A stretch of 64,000 nucleotides of DNA from Tachypleus tridentatus (GCF_004210375.1 NC_134833.1:149722127-149786126), one strand, 5' to 3'. Positions 1-11,950 are shown, numbered from the stretch's first letter. The notes: generated from the sequence alone by a model not told the origin. Program-made: numbers and translations.

Positions 1-480
1 TTACAGGTTAAATTTTTGGTATTTGGTATTCCATCAGAGCAGAATCTCATGTGTTCCTGTGTGAAACAGTTTGGTCCGAGATGCCTGGGAATCACGTCTA
101 CAACTTTCAAAAGTGACAAAACTGAAGGCAGCTAGATAGTAGCTTCATGTAACTCTTTAAATTGATTTTATAACATAGCTGAAACATGTTTAAAAGCATC
201 ACAGCTCAAACCACAAATCTCTGACCTATAACTAAACACTAAGTCACAACTGATCCTTAGTTATATTAAATGAAGAATGACTTAATTAAAATGAGAAGTA
301 TTATAAAAATATTATAGTAACATTACAGAGCTAACACTAGTCTTAGTTTAATTACTTAAAGAACTCAGTCAACTCTGAGAAACTAACATGTAAATGTAGA
401 AATATATGCATAAGCAAAACTAGAAGAAATTCAAAATACCTAATAAAGAAATGTTAGAAAATTTAACACAAAGATCTCAC
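1..480. other. Non-coding, no feature seen
   Basis: AT-rich sequence with no open frame, repeat or splice-site pair that I can support. Confidence 0.5.
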
Positions 481-560
481 CTTTACCTGAACACATATTG
501 AAATGAAAGATTTGATTCAGTAGGGGAAGAAAACTGTTGTTTTAGTACAAACATCAATAA

Positions 561-1044
561 CACATGTAACAACATTTTTACTTTTATTGTTCCTAGACAG
601 AAAGTGTTATTTCCCAATTGCTTATGCTTAAGGTAAATGGAAAAGACCTGTTTTAACTTCAAACTTTGCTTTTGTGACCTGGAAGCATATAATGAAAACA
701 TGATGGGAGACTATAATTATGGGCTGATACGTGAAGGTGATTTACATTACAGTCGCGAATCTCGAAAAACTACTCACTTCTAAACAGTTTTGCTCATTTC
801 TGTATAACGTTAGTATAAATACATGTAAATCTTGAATAATATGTTGTGTTATTCAGGCCTTATGTAAATGAAAATGTACAAATTTGCCCGTTTTACAAAG
901 AAAATAGGTTAATTTCTAAATTTCATTATCCAGGTCACAGAAGCAAAGTTTGAAAGGAATAATGGCTATTTTCTGTACTTTTACAACATAAGCAACTAAG
1001 AAATAACGCATACTATCCAGAAACAAAATCTGTGTTACATAGTG
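561..1044. mobile_element. Long-TIR MITE, copy 1 (CACTA-like ends)
   Basis: Ends are CACATGTAAC and GTTACATAGTG. The outer 130 or so bp on each side are inverted complements of each other with indels, for example the inner AACTTTGCTTTTGTGACCTG facing CAGGTCACAGAAGCAAAG. The flanks both read TAA, a possible 3-bp target duplication. No transposase frame is present. CACTATG ends with a 3-bp duplication suggest a CACTA/EnSpm-type element; this is tentative. Confidence 0.7.
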
Positions 1045-1800
1045 TAATGATAATATTTGTGAATCTAGTCATATAATCAAGTGTAATGAAAGTAATTTTA
1101 AAGTATTAAATAAGGATATAGGACCAGAGGAAAATATTGTTAATAAATAGCATGAAATTCTTTAAACTAATTGTAAGTAAATTTTATCATACAATTTCTG
1201 AAATTGTATACAGGTCTTAACTTGTACAAAGTTAACTCGATGACGAGGCAGTAAAACTTCAAAACATAGTGTATAAGACTGGTTCCAGTCTCACAGTATT
1301 TTGTCTTTGTACAGTAAAATGTTCTTGTATTTTGAGATGGGGACTGTCTCATTTCACATATTTATTGCATACTGTTAAACACAGTCTTCATTTGCTTCAT
1401 ACATCTCAATAAAACAGTATGGTAAATTGAGTAAAAATTGTGTTCAAACATGTGTACTTTAACAGTTTGTGCTGAATATCTTAAAAGTTATGTGAAAAAT
1501 AAATTCAAATACAATTTGTTCAAAATTTGCATTTGCATATGTTTTGAAAAATTATGTAATGAGCTAAATAAATACAATGCAAATATCAAAGAAACGAAAA
1601 GGGAAAAAGCTAGAAATATTTTATTTGGTAATTCATCATGTAAGCCAACTAGTTTTCTATTTTCTAGAGGAACTCATGTTCCAACTTAGCTGAAGTATCA
1701 GATTATGTTTTAAAATGCCATACATTCATAAATTGATTTGAAATATTTCTTTCAGTTAAAATGGAAACCATGTTCTTTGATGGATAGTTTAGGCAAATAT

Positions 1801-1959
1801 TCATGATGAAACTTTGTAAAATGGACAGCAACTGAATGTTGTGGAGACACAAGTGTAGAAGATGAAAGAGAAAAGGCAGAAGAATTTCGGAACATCATCC
1901 TTCACACTTGTGTCTCCACATCATGCAGTTGCTGTTCATTCTACAAAGTTTCATCATGA
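1801..1959. mobile_element. Fold-back element (65-bp arms, 30-bp loop)
   Basis: The left arm starts TCATGATGAAACTTTGTA and the right arm ends TACAAAGTTTCATCATGA. The arms pair almost throughout, including GGAGACACAAGTGT facing ACACTTGTGTCTCC. TAT on both sides may be a target duplication. It would form a strong hairpin and looks like a small fold-back MITE. Confidence 0.65.
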
Positions 1960-2243
1960 TATCATGTTTTTACCAGCGTTATAGACTTCTTAACTGACTC
2001 ATGCTGTCTCTAAAGTATTTAGTACATAAGAACTTATCATCTTGCATATTTCAGTCTGTATTTTAATATTTTCTTAATGGAATTATATTAATGAAAAACT
2101 GATTTTTTCCCACATTTTCTTGTGTTTTATCAGCATTATTTTTTTTGCGCACTTCTGATGTTCTTTACTAAATATTTCAATTGAAACGTTTTCACAAATA
2201 TTTTTGAATTATTGCAAAAAAATGTCTACATATTCTCCTATTT

Positions 2244-2299
2244 TTACACAGTTGGTTCTGGTTTCCTTTCTTCAGTGTTACCATCAGATGGTTCACTCT
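2244..2299 (-). CDS. Possible alternative terminal exon of the minus-strand gene
   Basis: On the minus strand GTTGTCCTACAG precedes two bases that complete a phase-1 codon, then SEPSDGNTEERKPEPTV and TAA. The phase is compatible with the donor at 5563, so a transcript skipping 3221-3402 could use it as an alternative acidic C-terminus. Evidence is limited to a modest acceptor, correct phase and coding-like composition. Confidence 0.3.
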
Positions 2300-2634
2300 C
2301 TGTAGGACAACTGAGATCCAAAAACCTATGGAAAAACAAACTATTTTACAGAGCCTTAAGATGTTTGTTTTGCTAACCAAATGTTCTTCATATAATATCC
2401 TGACCTCAATAAGGTTTAAAGCACCCTTCTCCAAACATCTCATTTAATTAAAGTAACTGGTGGTTCACAGAATTATAGAACTTATAGAAATATTCATTAA
2501 TGAGTCATTCCACAAAACATAAACAATAAGCTATGAAAATATCACATTGTGTTAACAAGACGATTAAATTGTTTTACTACTCGTGTTAATGGAGCATTTT
2601 GTGGCAAATTCATATAAAATGTGAAAACATTCTG

Positions 2635-2783
2635 TCACAACTGATTACACAAATGTGGCATATGGCACTGAACTCTTTCTCAGAACTGATTACACAAATG
2701 TGGCATATGGCACTGAACTCTTTCTCAGAACTGATTACACAAATGTGGCATATGTCACTGAACTCTTTCTCAGAACTGATTAA
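2635..2783. repeat. 45-bp tandem repeat, three copies
   Basis: The unit contains ACTGATTACACAAATGTGGC and CACTGAACTCTTTCTCAGA. Copies are nearly identical, and the 45-bp period keeps one plus frame open as a 15-residue repeat with no coding support. It lies about 440 bp beyond the stop of the minus-strand gene. Confidence 0.85.
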
Positions 2784-2903
2784 TAAAGCACTAACATAAC
2801 ACTACATTCATTCAAATCTGACTAAAGTATATAACTCAAGACCTAAAACAATAATTGTGTTTTAAACATTTACTGCATATTTGATTAGATTTTCAGATTA
2901 ACT

Positions 2904-2909
2904 TTTATT
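2904..2909 (-). terminator. Possible poly(A) signal of the minus-strand gene
   Basis: The plus-strand TTTATT reads AATAAA on the minus strand, about 310 nt after the TGA. In DNA this AT-rich the motif is common, so this is only the first plausible candidate. Confidence 0.3.
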
Positions 2910-3220
2910 TAATATTGGAACAGAATTTAAAATATCTTTATAAAAGTTAGCCATTAATAAAAAGATTCACATTTTATAAAATCAAAAAATAATAATAATT
3001 GGTGTAGCTTTCTTAAGATCAGAAGAAGGTTTAACTTATTAAAAATGACTTCTTCCAGCCTAAACAAAAACTTTATGTTAAATAACCCCGATTACAATAA
3101 TTGTGTTAAGTGTACAAAAACATACAACTTGTGCCACAAGAAAACCAAATACATTCCAACACTAATGAAGTGTTGTAATTAGTTTTTTTTTAATGCTGTA
3201 TTCTACAGGTTAACACATTC

Positions 3221-3402
3221 TCACATTGGTTGTAGTATGTCTTCTAATGGGACAACAGGCCATGCTACCATGGGTTTGGTTGAGAACAGTGAAGTACCTT
3301 CTTCTGGTTCTAATCCACATATTTTATCACTGTAGATGAAGTTAAGCATTGTATCTTCCACCTTGACACCAACTGTAGGGCTCTTTTCTTCACCTGTACT
3401 AT
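3221..3402 (-). CDS. C-terminal exon of the same unidentified minus-strand gene
   Basis: The acceptor CATACTTTTCAG precedes a frame that continues in phase from the exon at 5563-5659. It reads (D)STGEEKSPTVGVKVED, TMLNFIYSDKICGLEPEEGT and SLFSTKPMVAWPVVPLED, ending ILQPM and TGA at 3223-3221: 59 residues beyond the split codon. The shared phase and clean splice signals support a real two-exon 3' end. It is an acidic, soluble-looking C-terminus with no motif I can name. The intron between the two exons (3403-5562) is 2.16 kb, of which 1.56 kb is minisatellite. Upstream exons were not found with confidence. Confidence 0.7.
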
Positions 3403-4020
3403 CTGAAAAGTATGTAATTAATCAGATAATAATTAGAGAAACATCATGTTTACACCTTATCTTACAAGTCATGTGAAACAAATAACTTATCAAATGTTTC
3501 ATTTAACCCACAACAATACTGATTAACAAAAAGATACATTTACTTTAGAAAATAAATTATTTTTTGAAACAGACATACACACAAACACATTTCTTTTTTA
3601 TAAAATTCAAACTGGTTTGCAAAAATGTCAGTGGATCTTAAACAAGTTCATTAATATTCTGTTAATTCTCTTCAGTAACAAGATATCTAAGACAACTTAA
3701 TATCTATTTAATGTTACCTTCAAATTAGAGTAGGCTATGTACTTTTAATGAAACTAAACATCAAGCCAGCAATCAGTGTAGCTAATTAAACATACTCTTC
3801 TCATATTCAACTGTTTCATCAGCTGCTTACTTGCCCTATTAACAACATTTTCGGCCATAATCCCAATAATATGTTACAAGGTTCAACCAGCTAAGTAAAT
3901 TTATATTAGTCCCAGAACAATACAAATCAATCTTTGTAACAAAACTATTATGATAAATAATAAATTGAAATAAAAACTAATGACACTTGTTATATCTACT
4001 TTTCTATATACAATAATGGG

Positions 4021-5584
4021 AATGAAAGTAACAATTATAATTTATATATTTGTAACTTACACAAACCTCGAGTGTCACCATGAATTTCAATGAAAGTAAC
4101 AATTATAATTTATATATTTGTAACTTACACAAACCTCGAGTGTCGCCATGACTTTCAATGAAAGTAACAATTATAATTTATATATTTGTAACTTACACAA
4201 ACCTCGAGTGTCACCATGACTTTCAATGAAAGTAACAATTATAATTTATATATTTGTAACTTACACAAACCTCGAGTGTCACCATGACTTTCAATGAAAG
4301 TAACAATTATAATTTATATATTTGTAACTTACACAAATCTCGAGTGTCACCATGACTTTCAATGAAAGTAACAATTATAATTTATATATTTGTAACTTAC
4401 ACAAACCTCGAGTGTCACCATGACTTTCAATGAAAGTAACAATTATAATTTATATATTTGTAACTTACACAAACCTCGAGTGTCGCCATGACTTTCAATG
4501 AAAGTAACAATTATAATTTATATATTTGTAACTTACACAAACCTCGAGTGTCACCATGACTTTCAATGAAAGTAACAATTATAATTTATATATTTGTAAC
4601 TTACACAAATCTCGAGTGTCACCATGACTTTCAATGAAAGTAACAATTATAATTTATATATTTGTAACTTACACAAACCTTGAGTGTCACCATGACTTTC
4701 AATGAAAGTAACAATTATAATTTATATATTTGTAACTTACACAAACCTTGAGTGTCACCATGACTTTCAATGAAAGTAACAATTATAATTTATATATTTG
4801 TAACTTACAAAAACCTCGAGTGTCGCCATGACTTTCAATGAAAGTAACAATTATAATTTATATACTTGTAACTTACACAAACCTTGAGTGTCGCCATGAC
4901 TTTCAATGAAAGTAACAATTATAATTTATATATTTGTAACTTACACAAACCTTGAGTGTCGCCATGACTTTCAATGAAAGTAACAATTATAATTTATATA
5001 TTTGTAACTTACACAAACCTTGAGTGTCGCCATGACTTTCAATGAAAGTAACAATTATAATTTATATATTTGTAACTTACACAAACCTTGAGTGTCACCA
5101 TGACTTTCAATGAAAGTAACAATTATAATTTATATATTTGTAACTTACACAAACCTTGAGTGTCACCATGACTTTCAATGAAAGTAACAATTATAATTTA
5201 TATATTTGTAACTTACACAAACCTTGAGTGTCACCATGACTTTCAATGAAAGTAACAATTATAATTTATATATTTGTAACTTACACAAACCTTGAGTGTC
5301 GCCATGACTTTCAATGAAAGTAACAATTATAATTTATATATTTGTAACTTACACAAACCTTGAGTGTCACCATGACTTTCAATGAAAGTAACAATTATAA
5401 TTTATATATTTGTAACTTACACAAACCTTGAGTGTCACCATGACTTTCAATGAAAGTAACAATTATAATTTATATATTTGTAACTTACACAAACCTTGAG
5501 TGTCACCATGACTTTCAATGAAAGTAACAATTATAATTTATATATTTGTAACTTACACAAACCTTGAGTATCGCCATGACTTTC
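4021..5584 (-). repeat. 68-bp minisatellite, 23 copies, each carrying a 5' splice site
   Basis: There are exactly 23 contiguous 68-bp units (1564 bp) with few substitutions. Read on the minus strand, each unit holds the exon end (ATTGAAAGTCATGG to CTCRAG) followed by GTTTGTGTAAGTTAC and about 30 bp of AT-rich intron. The unit next to the exon body supplies the inferred real donor at 5562, and the other 22 donors recur every 68 bp down to 4066. Variants are CTCGAG versus CTTGAG on the plus strand and CACC versus CGCC. CTCGAG variants predominate at the low-coordinate (intron-distal) end and CTTGAG near the exon. Confidence 0.93.
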
Positions 5585-5659
5585 AATGCCTAGTACTTCT
5601 TCTACACTATGGGACTGGAGACTTTTCGTAAATTCATCCCACTCAGAAAAACCTGGAGT
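5563..5659 (-). CDS. Internal coding exon of an unidentified minus-strand gene
   Basis: On the minus strand an acceptor TGTCTTTAAATTAG precedes 97 nt that read TPGFSEWDEFTKSLQ, then SHSVEEVLGIESHGDTQ plus one base, and end at CTCAAG|GTTTGTGTAAG. It enters in phase 0 and leaves in phase 1, which fits the next exon at 3402 exactly (the split codon is GAT, Asp). The other frames have stops. The peptide is acidic and hydrophilic with no membrane segment. I do not recognise the family. The last 25 nt and the donor are the seed of the 68-bp array immediately downstream. Confidence 0.7.
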
Positions 5660-6112
5660 CTAATTTAAAGACAGAACAAAACTGAAACTTGTAACAGGAT
5701 TCTACAATTAAGACATTTCACAGAAAGTTTAAAAAATTATGTTTATTAGAAGAAAAAAAAAGTTAAAAGGACATTTTGATGTAATATATGAAATACTAAA
5801 CAATGGTTAATAAAACAGATTAGTCACCACCTATTTCATTCAAAAACAATTATATTTTAATATCATAATGAATTTGGTTTTAAAAACCTCTGAATAATAA
5901 CTAAAGTTAAAACACACACATTAGTTTTACACTCATTCCAGTCTTTTAAACTCCACTTAATTGTCTTTGGCAGTTTGTTAACGACACTCTTCGCTTACGT
6001 CGATGCACTCTCTGTCAGTTACTGCATATAAGCATCTCATTCAGATAATGTTATCACTTTTTCAAGATTAATACCATCCCAGTCTCTAACACCAGCTCTT
6101 AGTGGGGAGGAT

Positions 6113-6388
6113 TTGGTTTTGTTTTGAACTTTGTTGCCAAAGCTACATGAGGGCTATCTGCACTAGCCATTCCTAATTTAGTAGTGTAAGACTAGAGGGA
6201 AGGCAGCTAGTCATCACCATCCACTGACAACTCTTGGGCTATTCATTTACCAATGAATAGTGTGATTGACTGCACATTATAATGCCCCCACAGCCGAAAA
6301 GGTGAGCACGTTTGGGATAACGGGGATTTGAACCCATTATCTTCAGTCCATGAGTCGAGTGCCGTAACCACATGATCATGCCGGGCCC
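6113..6388 (-). mobile_element. SINE family A (tRNA-Thr-like), diverged copy
   Basis: The tRNA-like head is at the right end (ATGCCGGGCCC) and the tail at the left. Body landmarks such as CTAATTTAGTAGTGTAAGAC and CTCTTGGGCTATT are present. Many substitutions indicate an old insertion. Confidence 0.8.
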
Positions 6389-6926
6389 AGAGGGTAAGGA
6401 AGGGTGGGAGATTGTGAAAGGAAGTTCTTATTTAAGCATCAAGAGTCTCACAAACAGTGAAACTTTTCAGTGTTACTGGAGTGGAGAACTGGGAACCAAC
6501 AAAAGAACCAAAATGTTCTTTCTCTTTCCTTCCTCCAAATTAGCACAAAAATGAGTGAAGTTTTTGCAATGGCTTTAGTACAACAGAAAAGTAGTTTAAG
6601 AGCATGTAGAAACGGGCTATCATTATTCACAGTACGTATGGATGGGCCTACATAAAAAATAGTCACCTCATTCATGCTATTACTCTGTGATGCTAAAGTT
6701 GATTTATAGCCTTATTTGAGAACCTAACTACATTATCAAGCATTTCACAGTTTCAAAAAAACAGTAATGTTATTCTGTTCTTCTACCACATGTATCCTTA
6801 CAGGGAAATAATTAAAAGAAAAACTATTACTTGGCAGTGTGTTTAGTTTATGAATGTGTTATTTCCATGTTTCATAAAAAACAGTTTCATTTCTAGACAC
6901 TGGATAACAACACAAACCGTTCTTAC

Positions 6927-6982
6927 ATAACAACCATTTGTAACTTTTCATTGCACAAACATGATATCTGCCAAAACAATTT
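6927..6982 (-). CDS. Exon-like 56-nt segment upstream of the minus-strand gene
   Basis: A long polypyrimidine tract ending CTATTTTTACAG is followed by 56 nt and a good donor GTTGTTAT|GTAAGAAC. One frame reads KLFWQISCLCNEKLQMVV. Splicing directly to the exon at 5659 would not keep the TPGFSEW frame, so an intervening exon would be needed or this is a chance pair of sites. Confidence 0.2.
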
Positions 6983-7942
6983 CTGTAAAAATAGAGAAAG
7001 AAAAAAAGAATAATCCAAATTAATATTAAAGGTATCGAAGAGTCCAAATATTTACACAACATACAAATCTGTATACATATTATTGAAATTTGAGTTTTAA
7101 AATATAAGTTTCTTAATAATCAAACATTATATAGCAATCTATATGACAGCTGTGTGGATATGCATGGCATTATACTTCATGGTTTGGGATGCATCTGACA
7201 TGTTCCCTATTATTTGGCATGACCCTAATATGTGGTGGAGTCAATTATATGTGCATGGAGTAAAGTTATTAGGCATGGATTCTGTAACTATCCCCTTAAT
7301 ATCAATCCAGCTCTCCAAGGTATTTGTACCATGCTGGAGAAATCATTCCAGCTTCACTGGCTTCTAATGTAATTCAAAATTAGAGGAATGATTATCATAT
7401 TAACAATATATATTACAATTGAATTATAGAAATAAAACAAATGCTCACTTATCTTCCTATTTAAAATAAATTGTTAAAAAAAAAAAGAAGAGAAATGAGT
7501 TATAAAATATGTTTTTGCAATAATTAAGTATGATGTAAGGATACCAATGTCAAACAAGTACAAAACAAGGTTAGGATAAACACATAAAAGTAAGTACAGA
7601 GTCAATCTTACAAGATCATGGTTATTAGCTACTGTAAGATTGTATAGAATTGTCCAGTTTAAATGCTTTTATTCAAACCTGAATTCAAGCAACTGACAGG
7701 AATTCAACATTCAACTGTAAATATATATTATTCTTGGAATGATTTGGCTGGTAACATAGGAAATGTTTTATATGGTTCTGTGTTTCCATGTTTCTATATT
7801 TTTATCACTGCTATTACTAACTCAGATATTTTTTTTAAATATTTTTTATTACTTGTTAATTTTACATCAGTGGTGGAAATGTTTTTGAAACTCTGATAAA
7901 AACATGGTTTGCAAAGTTTTCTATGAAATGTAAAATTTTACT

Positions 7943-8367
7943 GGATTCAATGGAAGAAAGTCTTGCCTTACTAGTCTGTTGACATTATTATTATTTGCAA
8001 GGTATGGATTTGGTGTATCCAGAATTTCAGAAAGCATTTAACAGTTTGTACATGAAAAGCTTGTTAAAAATAAAACAATAAACTCTTTTGGTGTGGGAGG
8101 CAAACTGACTCATTGGATGGAAAAAAAGCAGAGGATTGTTGTAAATGGAGTTCAATCAAACTGGATTAACGTAGCAAGTGGAATACTTCTGTATGCCGCG
8201 TGAAACAAGTTCAATCAAACTGGATTAACGTAGCAAGTGGAATACTTCTGTATGCAGCGTGAAACAATTTTGCTCATCATCAGTGGCACAGATGAAGAAA
8301 TGGTCAATGAATTACTTAAATTTGCTTATGATATTAGGGCTTTGGGTGGTCAGGTCAAGTCAGAATA
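7943..8367 (+). pseudogene. Non-LTR retrotransposon (LINE) reverse-transcriptase relic
   Basis: Pieces of one RT domain lie in order but in shifting frames: GRKSCLTSLLTLL, then DLVYPEFQKAFNS (usual form DVVYLDFQKAFD), then KTINSFGVGGKLTHWMEKKQ, RIVVNGVQSNWINVASG, and finally LLKFAYDIRALGG (usual form FADDTK). This is the CR1/jockey-like order of RT blocks. Frameshifts, stops and a 58-bp internal tandem duplication make it non-functional. Confidence 0.75.
8149..8268 (+). repeat. 58-bp tandem duplication inside the LINE relic
   Basis: The segment GTTCAATCAAACTGGATTAA through GCGTGAAACAA occurs twice back to back with one difference (GCCGCG versus GCAGCG). It duplicates the block encoding the NGVQSNW motif and is recent relative to the decay of the LINE. 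Confidence 0.85.
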
Positions 8368-8587
8368 ATAATAGTAAGGGGTGGTTATTGCTGGGAATTG
8401 CAAGGGACTCCCTTGATGGGCCAAAAAAATGATACAAAGTTACAATATCATCAAATTACATTATTTCAAAAACATACAATATATTTTATCAAGAAGGTTT
8501 CAACAGATATAAATGTGTTTCTATGAAACTACTTTTTTAATATAAAAATTAAGAAAATATGAAAAGCTGAAAGTAATACCTTTATAA

Positions 8588-9042
8588 CACTATGTAACAA
8601 AATTTTTACTTTTTCTTGTTCCTGGACAGAAAGTGTTATTTCCCAATTGCTTATGCTTAAAGTAAATGGAAAAGACCTATTTTTCTCTTCAAACTTTGCT
8701 TTTGTGGCCTGAGAGCATGTAACGAAAACACGATGTGAGACTATATTTTGGGGCTGATACACGAAAGTGATTTACATTACAGTCACAAATCTCGAAAAAC
8801 TACTCACTTCTAAACAGTTTTGCTCATTTCTGTATAACTTTAGTATAAATACATGTAAATCTTGATTCATATGTTGTTTTATTCAGACCTTATGTAAATG
8901 AAAATGTGCAAATTTGCCTGTTGTTATACAGAAAATAGGTTAATTTCTAAATTTCATTATCCAGGTCACAAAAGCAAAGTTTGAAATAAGCAATTAAGAA
9001 ATAACACAAACTATCCAGGAACAAAATTTGTGTTACATAGTA
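8588..9042. mobile_element. Long-TIR MITE, copy 2
   Basis: This is the same element as at 561-1044, in the same orientation, with roughly 85-90% identity by eye. Ends are CACTATGTAACA and TGTTACATAGT. The terminal inverted repeats include TTGTTCCTGGA facing TCCAGGAACAA. It is non-coding. Confidence 0.72.
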
Positions 9043-10843
9043 TATTTGAACCAAAGGCACTTGCAATAAAAGAGTTGCTAAGATACTGAAAATTCCTTAA
9101 GCCAATAAATAAGACATGTTTACAGAGGTTTTGTTAAGGGTTTGAGAAATTAGAAGCCAATCAAAGGTAATTATCCACACATATAAACAACAGAATCTTG
9201 ACTTTCTGTCTTAAAACTGTAAGCCAGTTCTTTTTAACCAGTGTTCCAGTTTGTCACTCAAAACCTTTGAAAGAATTCACTAATAGGTAAGAAATACAAA
9301 TTTTAAATATTTAAGAAAATATTTTACATACAACCATTTTGTTCATCTGTTTTCTAATAGAATCCACAGAATGTTTAGAAAAACAGAACTCCAGTAAAAT
9401 ACATATATACTAAAAGCTGAGTCTTTTCCCAATTTGTATATAACATATAAGCATTCTCAAAATCCTTGTTTGTTCAGTACAAAGAACAAAAGTTACCTAC
9501 ACTGTGTGAACCAATGGGAATTAACCCTCGAATGATCTTACAAATACTAGACTTGAAGCTGAACATTAGCAGGGGATGTTTTCAGGCTTTTGGGAATTTG
9601 TTTGAGTGAGACTTATACAAAAGTTAAATTTTAGCATGCAGTACAATTCTGTGACCACTGAAGACAGTTAGTTGTATTCTCTATCAGTATAGAAAACGAG
9701 TGAAATCTGGTACACTCCCCAACATACTTACCTGGAATCAGCCAGTTATTCAACCACAATGTATTATAGAAAGATGCTAATTTGACCAAAACGTGAGATT
9801 TGTTATTAATGTGTATATCAATAGGCTCAAGCTAAAAGTGAAATGCAAGTCTCTAACATGATTCTCGGTAGCTCTGAATTCTAAAGATAAGCGATGCATT
9901 ATAAACTAATTAGGTTTTGACTTAACATTATTTTAAACCTATAAGCACAATGAGGCTACATGTCAAAAGCTATACTTATTTCTATTGTAATCAGTAATAG
10001 TCACTACTGGTACAAAGAACCTGTTGAATTATTTCTTATACATATTTCTCATTATCTTCTTTTTCAGTTTTCGCGTTTAATGATTTCACATATTATTTGA
10101 TATAACTAAGTTTTTTATACGTCAGTATTTTTTTAAATACTGAAACAGTACTTTATTAGAATTTATATTTGAACCAAGGCATGTGAACCTGCTAGACACC
10201 AGTTACTCAACACTTACAGCCGATAAATCACTCATATTTGTTTGTTTACACTGTTACTTTCAGCCTTATTTCATTTGCTTGCTCTTGTAACATTTTCCAA
10301 GATAACATAAACAGTTCCAATGAAACAATTCACATAAAATGACACCGATAGGCACTACTTGTGGCTCCCCCTTACGCTTTGCAATTCATTACTAATAGTT
10401 GTGTAGTAAATCTAATTTAATATTATTAATTAACTGGCGAGCCTGTAGGCCTATAGTCCAATTTACAGAACAGATTTAATGCTTGAAATATTATCTGCAA
10501 TCTCTAATTATCCGTGTCATATTTAATAATGTTATAAAATTAACAATAAAACGACTTCAAACATACTAACATGCTATTTATGAACGCTTCTTTCACCCAT
10601 AAGGCGTGCGACTGGTAATAGCTTGTTTGATTTCATAACAATTTTCAAACAATCGAATTTTATTGTTGTATTTTTAATAGTTTTCAGTGCACACTGGAAG
10701 ATTTTAAACATTTTGACAATGAAGCTAAGCAAGCTGTTCTAAGCATTTCATAACCAGTGTTTCAGCTAAGCGTTATGTTACGTTTAGGTAGTAGTCTTAA
10801 CGCTTAAAGTAAACTATAAATAGGATTGCTATTACTGAAGTTG
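9043..10843. other. Non-coding, no feature seen
   Basis: AT-rich single-copy-looking DNA between the second MITE and the head-to-head SINE pair. It could be upstream intron of the minus-strand gene, but no exon was recognised. Confidence 0.45.
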
Positions 10844-10960
10844 CTCGGCATAGCTAGGTGGTTAAGGCGCTCGATTCCCTGTCACACCAAGCAGGCTCGC
10901 CCATTCAGCTGTGAGGACGTTACAACGTTACGATCAATCCCACTAATCGTTGGTAAAAAA
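10844..10960 (+). mobile_element. SINE family A, head half only, plus orientation
   Basis: It begins CTCGGCATAGCTAGGTGGTT (box A-like) and runs to the CGTTGGTAAAA block, then ends in an A-run where it meets an oppositely oriented copy. The head has lost part of its anticodon region. Confidence 0.75.
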
Positions 10961-10965
10961 AAAAA

Positions 10966-11204
10966 GCTACACGAGGACTATCTGCGCTAGTCATACCTAA
11001 TTTAGCAGTGTAAGACTAGAAGGAAGGTAACTAGTTATCACCACCCACAGCCAGCTCTTAGGCTATTCTTTTACCAACGAATAGTTGGACTAACCATAAC
11101 ATTATAACGTCCCCACGGCTGGGAGGGCGAGCATGTTTGGCGCGACTCGAGCGCGAACCCGCGACCCTCAGATTACGAGTCGAGTACTTTAACCACCTGG
11201 CCAT
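10966..11204 (-). mobile_element. SINE family A, minus orientation, partner of a head-to-head pair
   Basis: The body and tRNA head (GCGAACCCGCGACCCTCAG, reversed box B) are intact, but the poly-T tail side is cut at the A-run shared with the copy at 10844-10960. Confidence 0.8.
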
Positions 11205-11851
11205 TCAACAAACTGAACAATTCTTTCCCGTATCTATTGTGTAAAAGCAAAAATTAAAAAGAACGTGCAACTTTTATATTCGCACATAATAGCTCACACA
11301 CAATACGTTTGGGCATATTGAACAAAATACTTGTTATTTTAATAGTGTGTTTAAGAACTAGGTTATCTTTTAAAGTGATTATACTTATGGGGATTGTGTA
11401 TAATTTCAAAATTACTTAAGTGATCTCAAAGTTCATACGTTTTTATTACTGTTTTGTTTTGTGACAATGCCTGTTAACTTCAAGACAGTCCCGCAACAAC
11501 GTTGTGTCGTGGTCTTTATCAGTTTTATTTTATATTAATTCCATTTCCACCTCTAGGTGTGAATGATGTTAGTCATGCGAAATTTAGAAGCCAAATGCGA
11601 AAAACTTTTTATATCGATGTCTTGAGTCACATGACAGCATCATAGTTAAAATATATAGAATTAAAACTGACATGTTAACCCTTCTAGAGTGTTATACAGG
11701 GGGCGTCTTATAATGGTTAGGTAAACACCACTTTGGCTTAACCTAGTCTTATTTCATGCTATGCTCTGACACACAGTGAAGACGGAAATGATTTACCTAC
11801 CATAAATTATAAATACATTGGTAACAAGTGAAGTCATTCATAGTAGCGTTG

Positions 11852-11950
11852 AGCCCCTCGGTGGCATAGCGGTATTTCAGCATACTTATACTGTTAGAAA
11901 CCGGGTTTTCATACCCATGGTATGCAGAGCACAAGTAAACTTTTATGTAG
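11852..11950 (+). mobile_element. SINE family B fragment
   Basis: GAGCCCCTCGGTGGCATAGC carries a box A-like motif and GGGTTTTCATACCC a box B-like motif, followed by GCAGAGCACA. The tail is degraded. Confidence 0.65.

Noticed and set aside
7143-7367. Met- and Trp-rich 74-codon plus frame, and an opposite-strand exon candidate starting at 7363
   Set aside because: The plus frame has no recognisable domain. The minus candidate (ISPAWYKYLGELD) hits a stop with no usable donor.
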